Of a DNA stretch of 64,000 nucleotides, positions 43,706 to 55,320 are shown in pieces. The notes under the pieces are model-generated. The model saw nothing but the letters and a program-made list of their open reading frames with translations. It was not told the origin of the DNA and did not search any database. Each line of letters opens with the position of its first letter. Position 1 is the first letter of the stretch. This DNA is from Odobenus rosmarus divergens. Taxonomy: Eukaryota; Chordata; Mammalia; Carnivora; Odobenidae. The position numbers were made by a program, and so were the translations under genes. The stretch covers positions 874,137 to 938,136 of the forward strand of contig NW_004450465.1 of assembly GCF_000321225.1 (NCBI RefSeq). The letters are read 5' to 3'.

Positions 43706-45660
43706 GGTGAACATAAGCAAGCAGGGTACTAGCGAAGGGGCAGGGCCCTCAGGCAAAAGGCATCTCGGGAACCAGTAGTGATTTCAGAGGAAAGATTCCT
43801 TTGAGTCAGGAAAGGAGGAGGTAATAGTGGAAGACGGTGGGTGCCTCTAATTCTAGACATAGAGGGAGGAGGGCTTCTGCCTGGTGGATTGCATTTCCTT
43901 CGTTAAGTAGAAATCAAGGGCTCGGGTTGAAGTAAAGGGGGTGGGATTGGTAGTGGCGATGGGACAAAGTCCCTTTTGTGTCTCCCACTTAAAGTCTCAT
44001 GGGAAGCAGGGCTGCTGAGCACCAAGAGTAGAGCTACTCTGAAGAGAAGCTAGGAGGCTGAGCATGGCCCTAAGGTCGAGGTAGGGCGTTTGTCCTGACC
44101 CCAGGTACCTATTGATCAAGGTCAGTCAACAGGAAGCCAGGGATACCTGCCTGTCCTTCTCATAATCAGTGAGAAGGGGGACAAAGCACAGCCTGAAGGA
44201 CCAAGTAGCCAGAGACACTTGCTCAGTAGGACTCGGCTAGTCTGGAAGGGGAAGATGATGGGGCATTTTCTGTCTCTTTCCAAAGTGCATGAGAGTGCCG
44301 GATGCTCTGTCTTGAATTTTAAGATTCCCCGAGGTCAATGAGGAGGACAGTCTGTTCTGGAGGAAATAAAATGACTTTGCCTTTTGTTTCTCTGCAAGAG
44401 CTGATGAATAATTCAAGGCAATTGTGAGGAAGTGGGGTCTGTGAGACAGGCCGGCTAGGAGCAGGGACATCCTGGTGGGTTGCCATGGGACTGAGCTCTG
44501 TCTTCATCTTGTAGACTCCTTAGCATCCCTGGCACGGGTCCCACACAGCTCCCATGGAGCCACGCTGCTTTTCAGCCAAGGGGCTGAATGTCTGCTACAG
44601 AGAGGCCCTGGAGGAACTTTCCAACTCAGGCAGGCATGAAGAGGCCAACTGCCTTCCTCGCAGGCATTTGCTTTGTACTGAGAGGACAAATGAGGGGGCG
44701 CTGCCAAGGGGCAGGAGAGAAATAAGAAAGTGGGTTGGCTGGCTGGGTAATCCCACAGGCCCTGCTCCTGCCTGCCCGTGTCTGGCCATGGGGCTTCTTT
44801 CTCTACTCAGCTGGAGATAATCTCTCCCGGAATCACCTTATCAGTAGCCCTTCCCCAAGGACTCACCTTTGATCTAGAGTTGCTGGTTCTCATTTAAAGG
44901 AGTAGATGTCGGGAGTCCTCCCGCAGATGCCCACCTCCCGCTGGGACTGAACTCACATACCGGCCACTCAGACACCTCGCTCGAGAGTCAATAATCCCAT
45001 TGTCTGGATTTTGCCTTCCAATTCAGCTATCAGTGTATTATTATTATTGTCTCCTGGAACACTAAAGATACCTTTGAGGCACTTTAAATGCACAAAACAC
45101 CACACTGTTTGTGTTGCGAGAGTGGCCGTGCGAGGGTCCCGGCACCAACACACTACCCAGCACGAGAGCTGACTGCTGCCTTCCTGGCCGTGTGGAAGAC
45201 TTTCCTGGGCACCCACGAGTGAAGTAAGGGCAAAGGGTATCCGTTTAATGTCATGGGATTTCAGAGTATAACGTTTTCATTATGCAGTGTTCAGCTGTAG
45301 AAGAGTTGCGTTTAGCGACTCAGTCATAAACGAATTTAAGAGATGCTAGTGGCCAGATCAAGGTCTCAAATGGGACCAGGGAGTGGGTGTTGATCTCAAT
45401 AAACCTCTCACTAACCTTCGGCAATAGTCCCCAAAATACAGAGGAAGGGAACCTCTGTGTGGGTGCAAATCCTCCTCAAGGAGTCAACCTCCTGGCTTAG
45501 AGTCACTCCCCGCCATCAGTGTGGTCTGATAACTTTCTGGTCCCCCAGGGAAGACGAAGCATCTTACTTCATTAAGACAGATGTCCTCAGGGTTTTGTAA
45601 AGTAGCACTCCCTCAAAAAACCCATGTACCTGAGAGTAGAAGGAATGGTGTCATGGTACT
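43706..45660. other. No gene or clear repeat seen
   Basis: GC-moderate sequence with 62-88-codon frames on both strands, mainly around 44237-45216. No recognised domains or splice structure. Confidence 0.4.
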
Positions 45661-45676
45661 CTGAGAGTATGGGGCA

Positions 45677-45699
45677 TGTGTGTGTGTGTGTGTGTGTGT
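45677..45699 (+). repeat. (GT)n microsatellite
   Basis: About 11 uninterrupted GT units. The Thr/His frame on the minus strand (45613-45795) is an artefact. Confidence 0.95.
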
Positions 45700-45883
45700 A
45701 CTGGGAAGTGGGGGAGGGGTGCCGGAGGAGTCACTATAAAAACAGAGCCTCGAGAATCCACTCATTGATTTAGCAAGCACAGGTCGAGTGCCCACAGAAC
45801 AGCTTCACTTAGGAATTAGATGCGTCAAGACAATAATAACAAGGATAATAGAACACTTTCTGTGACTCAACCCTATTCCAGGC

Positions 45884-46246
45884 TGCTGTGGTCTGAATGT
45901 TTGTGTCCCCCCCCACATTCATGTATTGAAACCAAACCCCCACGGATGTGGTAGTAGGAAGTGGGGCCATCGGGAGACGATTAGGTTGCTAGAGCAAAGC
46001 TCTCATCAGTGGGATTAGTGCCTATAAAAGAGACCCCAGAGACTTTCATTGTCCCCCCTAGCATGTAAGGACATAGTGAGAAGACAGCCATCAGTGCAAA
46101 AGCTGACTCTCACCAGACATGGAATTTGCCAGGGCCATGATCTTGGGCTTCCCATCCTCCAGAACTGTGAGAAGTACCTTTCTGTTGTTCACAAGCCTCC
46201 TAGTTGATGATATTTTTAACATAGCAGCCCAAACAAACTCGACACA
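45884..46246 (+). mobile_element. MaLR-type LTR (MST/MLT1 class)
   Basis: Starts 'tgctgtggtctgaatgtttg' and ends 'caaactcgacaca' with the internal order 'gaagtggggccatcgggag', 'tgcctataaaagagaccccag', 'gtaaggacatagtgagaag', 'ccatcctccagaactgtgag'. About 360 bp solitary LTR of an ancient ERVL-MaLR element. No internal retroviral sequence adjoins it. Confidence 0.8.
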
Positions 46247-46597
46247 AGCCCCTTCTATGTTTTAGGAAACATGTAATTTGGTGAAGAAGAGCAATGTATA
46301 CCCAATTAACCAGAAAACACAGGAAAATGTAATCAATAATATAAGGGGAAAAAAAAAAGGAACAATGGAATTGTCCAGGAAGGAGACATCATTTCTGAAG
46401 TTGGAGGTGGGAGATGGGCAAGGCTTCCTGGAGAAGAGCATTCCTTCTCCTTTCTTGGTCCCATTTGTGAGCCAAAAGACAAACCTAAGAACTCTAGAGA
46501 TTTAACTGCCCTGGTGTTTGGAATCAAATTAGATTGAACAAAGAGTCAGTGTTGGCATCTTCTGGTTTGCCTGAACTTCACATCTATTGAGTTTTTC

Positions 46598-46793
46598 TTT
46601 TAAATTTAAGATTTAACTTATTTATTTAGAGTGAGAGAGCATGCATGAGCAGGGGAGGGAGAGAGAGAATCTCAAGCAGACTCCCCTCTGAGTGCGGAGT
46701 CCAACCTGGGACTCATCTCACGACCCTGAGATCATGACCTGAGCTGACATCAAGAGTTGGATGCTCAATTGACTGAGCCACCCAGGCGCCCCG
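46598..46793 (-). mobile_element. CAN-SINE, minus, diverged
   Basis: 'aagatttaacttatttattta' start, 'gagagagaatctcaagcag', 'gatcatgacctgagctgac', head complement 'ctgagccacccaggcgcccc'. Imperfect duplication 'catctattgagttttt' / 'catctatagagtcttt'. Confidence 0.95.
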
Positions 46794-46799
46794 CCATCT

Positions 46800-48780
46800 A
46801 TAGAGTCTTTTAAGGAACTTACAGATGCTCCATTGCTTCCTGCTTCTCCTCTGAAGCAACCTGATCTTCGAGTTCCAGCCTCCTTCAAGTTATAGAATCT
46901 TTCTGAAATAATTTCTTACTTGGGAGTATTGATTTTATGTTTCGTTTAAGTAGTAGTGTAGAAAAAAAAAGAGTTTTCTTATCTCCTTCCTCTACAATAA
47001 ACAATTGTCAACAATACTATTGACTCAATAGGCCTTTGTGATGTTCCCCCTTAGGATATAGTCACCACTTATTATAGTCTTTCTGTGGAAAAACCAACAC
47101 ATTTGTGATGAAAAGGAGTAAAGGAAGATTACTGCATAAAAATAAAAGTTATTTCAGAAAAATTGTTAACTATCTTTTTTTTTTTTTGAGATAGTGTTGC
47201 GTGGGGGGAGGCAGAGATGAGTTCTGGTCCTCAGCATCAATCAATTCACAATATAAAAGAAGGAGCGAAGAGCCACACACACGCACATGCACACAGGCGG
47301 CTGCTGAAGAGAAGCCTCCAAGGAGGACATGCTGTTGGAGACGTCACTGTTTCATTTCACACACACCTTCTTGTGCTGGAGCCCTGAGCCCCTGGTAATC
47401 TATATAAAAGAGACAGGGCAGTCATTTTGAGGGTTTTTTTTTTTTTTTGGTGTCCTCTACAGAGAATTTAGCCAGGCTAGGTAAAGTGATGGGTGAGGGA
47501 CAGGATTTTAGAACTTGAAAATATTTTGCTGCCTGTCTGGAAGCTGACCATGATGACAGTTGGCTCTAGGCCTTAGCAGATGCATTTCCCAAGGATTTTT
47601 AGATTAACGAGTCCAGAGAGCCTCCCGTGGGGCAAGACAGTCACGTTATTATCAGATTACCAGGAAATAGGGGAATCTGAGGGTTGAAGTGAATGATGGG
47701 ACACCAGGAGTTATCAGCCTAGGTTCTCATAAACACTTTTGTTTCCAGGACATGCAAGGAGAAGGGGTGGCTTCAAGCCTGTGTGACTTCAGGGGAGAGG
47801 GAGGTGATTTTCCAAGTGTACATTTGGTCCCTTGCCTCTGTGTTTGCACATACGCCCATGAATGCTGTTCAAGCCTGCAAAAGCCCCCCCCCCCCCCCCC
47901 CCCGCTTTCCCGTGGACATCCATCGTGATATCTAACAGCTCAGCACTTTCCCAGGACCCCTTGTCGGTTTGAAAATTTCCAGATTTATGATTCCATTTCC
48001 CCAGGAAGGAGCCAGAAACTTCTTTTCCCAAATTCCTTTGCAGCTGGCTAGAAGCATAGGCCTGGCCTCCTTAGTTGCACCCATGCAAGACTTTGATTAG
48101 GAGGAGAGTTTGCAGAGTCAAGAGTGCTGAGTGGAAGCCTTTCCATGAGGGTGACAGAGAGACTGGGTCTACAGAGGCAGAGGTTACGATGGTCCTAATA
48201 GCAGTTCCCCTGCAGCACTGTTAATAGCAGTCTCTCCTGGGACAATTAATTAGAGTGTCGGTCCTAGCTGAGTAGCTGCCAAGCCTAATTACCCAGCCTT
48301 CCCAGATAGCCCAGGGAATAACCAGGGGAGCCCAGTGAATGCCCCGGAGGTAGCCACAGGGAGATGCTTACTAACCCTCCTTGCACATATGGATGGGGCA
48401 TACCAAAAAACTCAGCAGTCAAAATGAATATTTTAATGTACTCTTTTAGTAAACATTTAGGTTTTCCAGCCTTGCAGAGAAAGTATGCATGTGCTTATCC
48501 TTTTTTTAGAGTCAAAGAAACAGACTTTTCGGAAAAGTCTAGCAAGGTACTCAAGTGATTTAATATGCCCAGATTAAAACTAGAGCCAGGCTTTCTGACT
48601 CCTGGTGCAAGGCTTTCTCCACAAAAACCTGCCTCACTATGTAAGGAGACTTGAATTTTATTCTTGATTGAATTCAACTAGAAATTCTCAAAAACATAAA
48701 AATTCTTACAAGTAGCTGTTGACTTAGGGTACTCCTATGACCGAGAGGACTGGGTCGCGGGTGAAGAAGTACAAAATGGA
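46800..48780. other. No gene recognised; poly-C tract and old repeat scraps
   Basis: Contains a 20-C run (47884-47903), T-runs at 47177 and 47438, and 47950-48110 with words of an old dispersed repeat ('cccaaattcctttgcagctg', 'tagaagcataggcctggc'). Frames of 64-80 codons only. Confidence 0.4.
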
Positions 48781-49319
48781 ATAGGCACCAAACAATGCAG
48801 TGATCGAGATAATATTTTAATGCAATATTTTAAAAATAAAAATTAATGAAAAAAAGCCATGATGAACAAACATCAAACTTTTAAATAAGAACAGAATCAG
48901 TATGAATGATTTTTTCCTTTGTCTCAAGCTCTGATATAGTTACAGATCCTGTCTTTAGGGAACCTATACATATTATTTCAAAACAAGTTAACAACCCAGA
49001 TGAAGGGACCTAATTGTTTTCTCAGATATTCCAAGTTTGAATCTTTCCCTCCTTGTATGTGAATTTTCTGCAGCAGAAGACATACCGGCATGTCTCTGTG
49101 AGCATTCCGGAGCCCATAAAATTTGTATTAGATCAGAATATCTGTGTCCAGACCTGTCTGGATCTGCAGAAATATTAGCTCTGGCTGGATCTCTAAAATA
49201 ACAGAGTAAAGAAGACAAATGAAACAAAGGGAAGCATAAGATTAAATTTTCATGACTATCTGGGCTGTCGGCTGTCAAGCACCTCTACATAGATGCCTTG
49301 ATAAATCGTAATGAGGAGA
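48781..49319. other. AT-rich, no gene recognised
   Basis: 96-codon minus frame at 48988-49278 without recognised content. No clear repeat. Confidence 0.4.
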
Positions 49320-49515
49320 GTGGTGATTATCATTTATTTGACACTGTTCCAGAAACAGAGTTAGACACTTTAAATAGCTGATGCTTCTTGTCACAATCCC
49401 TGCAAGGTAGGAGGAGCTCGGGAGGAAAGTGAGGTTGAAGTCCCTAGTTAGCAAATGGCAGAGACACGGTGCAAGCCTAAGTCTGACCAACTCCAAGGCT
49501 CAGGTCTTCCTGCCA
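49320..49515 (-). mobile_element. MIR fragment, minus
   Basis: 'agagttagacactttaaatag', 'tgtcacaatccctgcaagg', 'gagaaggaggaaagtgag' type, 'gtccctagttagcaaatggc', 'ctgaccaactccaaggctc'. Complement of MIR. Confidence 0.7.
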
Positions 49516-49776
49516 TAACCTGTTTCCTTTCAAGAAAGTGGACTTGTCGCCTTCCAGAAATCAAGAAGTCTGAGGACTATGGAACACCCAGACTGGACTT
49601 CCCAGCAGACCAATGGACATCGTTCTACTGATGGCCTGAGGAAAGCCTCACCTTCTCTTTGATGAGTGACCTGCAATCTCTGTCCAATGACTGGGCACCA
49701 CTGGATTATCTCTGCCATGTTGTGAAATCTGTACAGTCCCAAAGGATAGCCTCATGGATTTTTATGCTTATTACAT

Positions 49777-49855
49777 TATCCTAGAAGTTCTGATACGAGA
49801 AGATATCCTAGAAGTTCAGTTGTGAGACGAAGTTCTGCCACAAGAAGTTCAGAAG
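49777..49855 (+). repeat. Imperfect 27-bp repeat
   Basis: 'tatcctagaagttc' occurs at 49777-49790 and 49804-49817, with further 'gaagttc' words at about 49829-49850. Partly decayed tandem repeat of 27-bp period. Confidence 0.6.
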
Positions 49856-50434
49856 GCATCCTAACCCGATTGGGGAAACTGAGGCGCGGGTCAGTAAAAC
49901 AATTGCAATAGTGAAAGCTGGGGCCAGAACCCAGGTAGGACTCCACCACACCATTGAGCCGCTCGGAGTCAGTCCTCACCCTATGTACCCAAAGGGTTAT
50001 GCTGCATCAGTGAGTCTGGAAACTCTCCTTAAAAGGTTTAGCTTGCGGCCAGAGGTCAAACACTGGCACTTTCTGGGCCAAATCTAGTTTGTAGATGTGC
50101 TTTTTTTTTTCTTAGTTTGTAAAGTGTTTTTGAAAAATTTGAACGAGCTGATATTTTAAAAAGCAAGGGTTTTCACCTACAAATCCAGATTTCTGGCTTC
50201 TTTTGAAAAATTCCAAGATGGGGACACACTGGAACCATTTTCAGAGATGGCAGCTATTGGCCGGGGCTGGTGGTGTGTCGGAGCCCACTCAGACCGGCCC
50301 GTAAGAACCGGTTGTAGAGTGTTCAGAAATGCTGTGGGCCAACTGTGAAACACTTGGTAGCCTGAAGCCAGCCATATGGGATTGTCTACATCACAGATAC
50401 TGGCCGGATGACAACTGAGAGTTTTATTTCCTCT

Positions 50435-50530
50435 GCCCTCCCTCCCTTCCATCCTTCTTCCTTTTTTCTTTCCTTCCTTATTTCTTCCCTCCTCCCTCCA
50501 TCTTTCCTTCTCTTTCTCTCTCTCTCCTCT
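50435..50530 (+). repeat. CT-rich low-complexity tract
   Basis: Nearly all C/T (ccctcccttccatccttct type, then tttctctctctctcctctc). Confidence 0.85.
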
Positions 50531-50794
50531 CGCTCACTTGCTTACTTACTGTTTTTCTCCTTTTTTTTGGCGTGCCAGTTTATCACCATAACTTAAATGG
50601 CTGGAACTAAAGAGAATTCACCCTGTTTAGAAAAACACAGTCCCATTGGGCCATCATCACCTATCTATGTTACCCCCTGGCTAGGGAAGGCACTGGAATT
50701 TTCATCTCCTATAATAGACTATGGCTATCAATGGTGATCCTAATGTAAGCTTGTGCATTGTTGAGTAAGGGAAGAAGGTCGGTCATCACAATCT

Positions 50795-51960
50795 TGACTT
50801 TAAGCCCTTTTAACAACTTTTCTTATTCAAGTATAACACAAATGTGCAAAACCTAAAATCCCAGCTCAAGGAATTATCATAAAGTGAGCTTCACGTAACA
50901 ATATCCAATTCAAGACAGAGAATATTGGCAGTATAACCAGGGGCCCATTGTAACTTTCTCCCTTACAGCCCCCTTCCTCCTTCCCAAAGGTAATCATTCT
51001 CCCAACTTCTGACACTGTAATTTCGTTTTGCCTGCTTTTGAACTTTATATAAATGGGATCTAGAGTATATATATATTCTTTTATGTCTAGGCACTTTGAT
51101 TCGACATTCTATTTGTGAGTTCCAGTCATTTTTGGGAATGGAGTTCTTCTCCACAGTTCTTCCTATAAATATTCCACAATTTATTCATTCATTCTACTAT
51201 TGGAGGTTTTCCAAATTGAACTATTTTAGCCTGGGTTCCCCCAAAAGGAGAGCATAAGACAGAGGTTTACCTGTGAACACTTCATTCAAGAATGTGTTTC
51301 CTGGGAGTTGGTATGCAGGCCACAGAGAGTGACATGGAAGAAGGGAGCCCAATTTATGGATGTGTCACTAAGTTAACCACCTCTATAGTCAGCTGGTGCT
51401 CAATCCTGTGAAATGCATTTCAGAGCTGTTCACCAGGGAGAACAGAAGTGGAAACATTTACCCATTGCCCATTGGCTCCTGCCTCCCATTGGCCAAAGAT
51501 GATCCCACAAGCATAATTTCTGTTCTTCCAGGTTGTGCATGCATGAGTTTTCCAAGGGAATCCCAAATCAGAAAGGCTACGTTGCAGGAAGTCCAATGTA
51601 TGTGCTGCAGGTCCTAGACAAGACATTACTGATTTCACCAAAGTCTGCCTGGAATCAGCTGTGACCACGAAGGTAAGGTCAAATGGATTTTGAAGTTGTG
51701 CAAAAGAGATGTCCATGTATTGGCTTTTTTGAATTTGTGGACATTCTTATACATGTGTCTTGGTGCACATCTGTACATATTTCTGTTAGGTATATTCATA
51801 GGATTGAAATTGTTGGAACATAAATATTCACATGTTTAAGCTCAGGAGATATTGCCAAACAGTTTTCTAAAGTGGTAATATTTATTTCCGTTCCCACCAG
51901 CGATGTATGAGAGTTGAAGTTGCTCCAACATTTTGTGTTGTCATATCTTTTTAAAATATC
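50795..51960 (-). mobile_element. Old L1 3' part, minus, split
   Basis: 50795-51215: 'taaaatcccagctcaaggaa', 'ccaattcaagacagagaata', 'ggtaatcattctcccaactt', 'ttcttctccacagttcttcc'. 51725-51960: 'tgtgtcttggtgcacatctg', 'atattgccaaacagttttct', 'ccgttcccaccagcgatgta', 'ttgctccaacattttgtgtt'. Between them, 51216-51724 is a different sequence, probably a later insertion of unknown family. Confidence 0.65.
51216..51724. mobile_element. Unidentified insertion into the L1
   Basis: About 500 bp dividing the L1 above. It begins near 'ctgggttcccccaaaaggag' and ends near 'gttgtgcaaaagagatgtcc'. No target duplication or family was recognised. A 98-codon minus frame lies in it. Confidence 0.35.
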
Positions 51961-52409
51961 ACTTAAAAGATATATGCATATTTTTTTCTAATATTATATG
52001 TATAGCTTTCTAATAGCTAATGATTGTTGCCAGACTGTGTCTCCTTAGCTGCTCATTCACTTAGCATCACATTTTACATCTGGTCATTTGAGTGCTGTGT
52101 CCTGGGCCACAGATGTGCTCATGTATTCTGGGCTATTGTGGTGAGATCAACAACTTTGCACTTGACCTCAGTGGCAATCCAAAGAAAACGAAGAGAAAGG
52201 AACAAGACATTTAACATCCCCAAAAGAAGTCACCATAATTGATTACATTTCATTTATCAGGAAACCATTCCAAGTCTTTGACTAATTTGAGACTCCCTGT
52301 TGTGATAGGGAAACTCTTCCTTGATGAGATGTTATAATTCTTGCCAGTAGTAGCCAGGGGCCTGCTTTTCTCAGCTCAGAGTTTAGGCTGTCTGTTACAT
52401 GTACTCTTT

Positions 52410-52617
52410 TTTAAAAAATATTTATTTATTTGAGAGAGAGAGCACAAGTGAGTGTGGGGGGGGAGGGGCGGAGGGAGAGAGAAACTCAAGCAGAACCCTT
52501 GCTGAGCATGGAGCCCAACATGCTCATGACCCTGAGATCATGACCTGACTCTGGGATCATGACCTGAGCCAAAATCCAGAGTCGGTCACTGAACTGACTG
52601 TGTCACCCAGGCGCCCC
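52410..52617 (-). mobile_element. CAN-SINE, minus, with internal duplication
   Basis: 'ttaaaaaatatttatttattt', purine tract with an 8-G run, then a doubled 'gatcatgacctgag' block (52537-52567), then 'ctgtgtcacccaggcgcccc'. Duplication 'acatgta[c/g]tcttt' at 52397-52409 and 52618-52630. Confidence 0.95.
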
Positions 52618-52875
52618 ACATGTAGTCTTTAATAGAGAAACAGGAAGGAAGGAGAGACCAACCTTCAAGGTCTGGCCCCAGATTCCCTGTCTCCTTTGTT
52701 CCAAGGTGAACCAGCATGTGACCCCTCTGTAATGCAACAGCCGGTGCTGCCTTCACTTCCACTGACCACAGTCAAATTTCCTTCTGTGTGGCCATCTTGG
52801 CCTGAGCTTCAGAGTAACTCCTCCTATGTGATGCACCAAGTCTTGAAAAACCACACTTAGGTATCTCTAGCTTCT

Positions 52876-53076
52876 TTTTTTTTTTTTTTAAAGATTTTAT
52901 TTATTTATTTGAGAGAGAGAGAATGAGAGATAGAGAGCACGAGAGGGAAGAGGGTCAGAGGGAGAAGCAGGCTCCCTGCTGAGCAGGGAGCCCGAAGCGG
53001 GACTCAATCCCAGGACTCCAGGATCATGACCTGAGCCGAAGGTAGTCGCTTAACCAACTGAGCCACCCAGGCGCCC
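52876..53076 (-). mobile_element. CAN-SINE, minus, young-looking
   Basis: Poly-T, 'aaagattttatttatttattt', 'gagaagcaggctccctgctg', 'ggatcatgacctgagccgaa', 'ctgagccacccaggcgccc'. Exact 16-bp duplication 'ggtatctctagcttct' at 52860-52875 and 53077-53092. Confidence 0.98.
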
Positions 53077-53092
53077 GGTATCTCTAGCTTCT

Positions 53093-53754
53093 AAATAGCC
53101 CTTCCAAAGATAAGGAAGTGGGTTACATGAATTATAAGTGGAAAGAGTTTCTACTTAAGAAGCCTCCAGAAGCCCCCCAAGGTCCTCTTTCTCTGTGGCC
53201 TGCTGTGACTATTTTACTCCCTGACTACTAAGAGCAGAGGCTCCTCAGTCCCGCCTCTGCCCTGTGTGCTGGCCCAGCCCACCCAGCCTCCAATACAGGC
53301 CGTTCCTGGGCACACTGCTGGCCCACCTTGCTATGCCAGGCCACGGAGCTGTGCCGACAGCACCTGGCGAGTCCTCTTCCCTCGAAAGATGCTTCACCCG
53401 CTCAGGGCAAAGTGCTCTTTCCTTACTGTGGGCAAAGGAAGATCAAACTGACCCCAGCTTTTGCACTGAGAAGCATCTAGGAGGTGTCCTCAAGCATCTC
53501 AACACTCCGTCATCTCCTGAGGAGGAGGGCCCAAGCCTATAGCATTTTTCTTTTGCACCTCTTCTCTCTGCCACAGGGCAAAGCTGGCTTGCTCTTAAGT
53601 ACTTCAACATTTCATGACTCTAAACATGCTGACTCCCCATACCTGTGGGGGGCAGGTGGTGAACAGGGTGATGGGCAGCCAGACTTGAGAGCTTTCTCCC
53701 AAACCCACCCTGCTGTAGGAATAGCCAGTGTTCACTGTTGGACTCGCTACATGC
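53093..53754. other. No gene recognised
   Basis: 92-codon frames at 53264-53542 and 53484-53762 are short and lack domains. GC-moderate. Confidence 0.4.
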
Positions 53755-53905
53755 CTTACTGAGCACTTTCTAGGCATCTATCTCATTTAATTCTTGCAGC
53801 TCTTCAAGGCAGCTGCTAGAATTAACCAACTTTATAGCTTGGGGGACTGCCTTTGGCTACCCAGTTAGGAAGTGGTCACAGTGGGATTCAAACCCCGGTA
53901 GTGGC
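53755..53905 (-). mobile_element. MIR fragment, minus
   Basis: 'tgagcactttctaggcatct', 'tttaattcttgcagctcttc', 'gctacccagttaggaagtgg', 'agtgggattcaaaccccgg'. Complement of MIR. Confidence 0.75.
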
Positions 53906-54174
53906 CTCCAGAGTCCACACGCTCAGTGGCGACGTTGTACCTGCATTTCTGGCTCAGTCCCCCAAAGAGGGACTGTCAACTCCCAGCTACTTACTTCCAT
54001 CTCCTTTCCTTGTGGTCCCAGCTCCCAGGATTGTCCTGAAAATGATTCCAGGGAATATGGTTGGGATGTATCCACCCCTCCCTTGTCTTCTCCCCAAGGC
54101 CCCCTAAGCCTCCTGAGATTAGAGCCCCTGTGTTTTGAGCTGTGCTTTGGTGCAGACCATGGTCTGCAGGGGTA

Positions 54175-54365
54175 GACTAGACCCTGAGCTTCAAGCTCCT
54201 GCTCTGCTACTTAGCAGATGTGAAAACAGCAAGCTCCAAGGCTTGGTTTCTATATTCGTACCATGGGATAATCCTAATGCCTGCCTAGTAGGGCTTTTCA
54301 TAGGATTTGAGGGGCTGATGCATGGCAACATTTCACAAAGGACTGGGCACTCTGAAGGGTACAGT
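54175..54365 (+). mobile_element. MIR fragment
   Basis: 'ctcctgctctgctacttagc', 'aaggcttggtttctatattc', 'gtaccatgggataatcctaa', 'tagggcttttcataggattt'. Sense MIR. Confidence 0.65.
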
Positions 54366-54890
54366 GAATATCTGCTTTACTACTAACAGAATTCCTGTTC
54401 AGTTTTTGAAATCTCAAGATTGGAAAGTGCAAACACAGATTCCTTTTGGTTCCTGGTCTCTCCAGGTCCTTCGCCCCTTGCCCACATTTTAGCGCCACTG
54501 ACTGCTGCAGCCATTTCACGTGGCTTTGGAGCACCGCACACTTTCTTATCACCACTTTCCTGGTTGCACAGGGACTCAGCTCCTCCCTCCATTTAGAGAG
54601 GATGTTGAGCTCTTCCCGGTGGCCCTTGGTCAAAGCCTGTGCCTTTGGTGTAGCCCTGGTGGATGCACAGTGCCTCCACTGACATTCAGCAACTCAGAGG
54701 CTCATTCCATATGAAGAGCATTGGAACGTTTGCAAGGTCCTGGGTAACGGCAGATTATCACCTTCAATCAGAGGTCTTCACTTCCCCTCCCACACTTCAG
54801 AGCTGACTCTAACAGTCTGAGGCCCGTGCACCCACCAGCAGTATAATGAGAGCCCCAAGGTCAAGCCTCACATATGGAACTTTGAGTTTT
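54366..54890. other. No gene recognised
   Basis: A 111-codon minus frame (54298-54633) overlaps the MIR and has no domain. No clear repeat. Confidence 0.4.
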
Positions 54891-54907
54891 CTAGTGGTTT
54901 CCCATTT

Positions 54908-55121
54908 GTGTATGTGTTGTTTTTAAAGATTTTATTCATTTATTTGATAGAGGGAGAGAGAGTACGAGAGAGAGAGAGAGATCACAAGCAGGGAGGAGGG
55001 GTAGAGGGAGAAGCAGGCTCCCCGTTGAGCAGGGAGCCTGATGCAGGGCTCGATTGCAGGACCCTGGGATCATGACCCGAGCCAAAGGCAGATGCTTGAC
55101 CTACTGAGCCACCCAGTCATC
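54908..55121 (-). mobile_element. CAN-SINE, minus
   Basis: 'tttttaaagattttattcat', purine tract, 'agaagcaggctccccgttga', 'gggatcatgacccgagcc', 'ctactgagccacccagtcat'. Duplication 'ctagtggt(tt)cccattt' at 54891-54907 and 55122-55136. Confidence 0.97.
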
Positions 55122-55159
55122 CTAGTGGTCCCATTTAAACAAGGAAAAAAGAAAGAAGT

Positions 55160-55320
55160 GAATTCATCTTACCAATACATTTTATTGAACACAATGTCTA
55201 AAATATCAGATCAACATATTTAATATAAAGATTATTAATGAGGTAACTTATATTTTTTAAATTTGTACTAAATCTTTAAAACTGCTATGTAGTTTATACT
55301 TACAACACATTATAATTTGC
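55160..55320 (+). mobile_element. MER3-like hAT fragment
   Basis: AT-rich sequence 'attattaatgaggtaacttat', 'ttgtactaaatctttaaaac', 'cttacaacacattataattt' parallels the complement of the centre of the element at 24128-24533. No inverted ends remain. Confidence 0.5.

Noticed and set aside
45884..46246. Endogenous retrovirus with genes
   Set aside because: Only a solitary MaLR LTR is present; no internal gag/pol-like sequence adjoins it.
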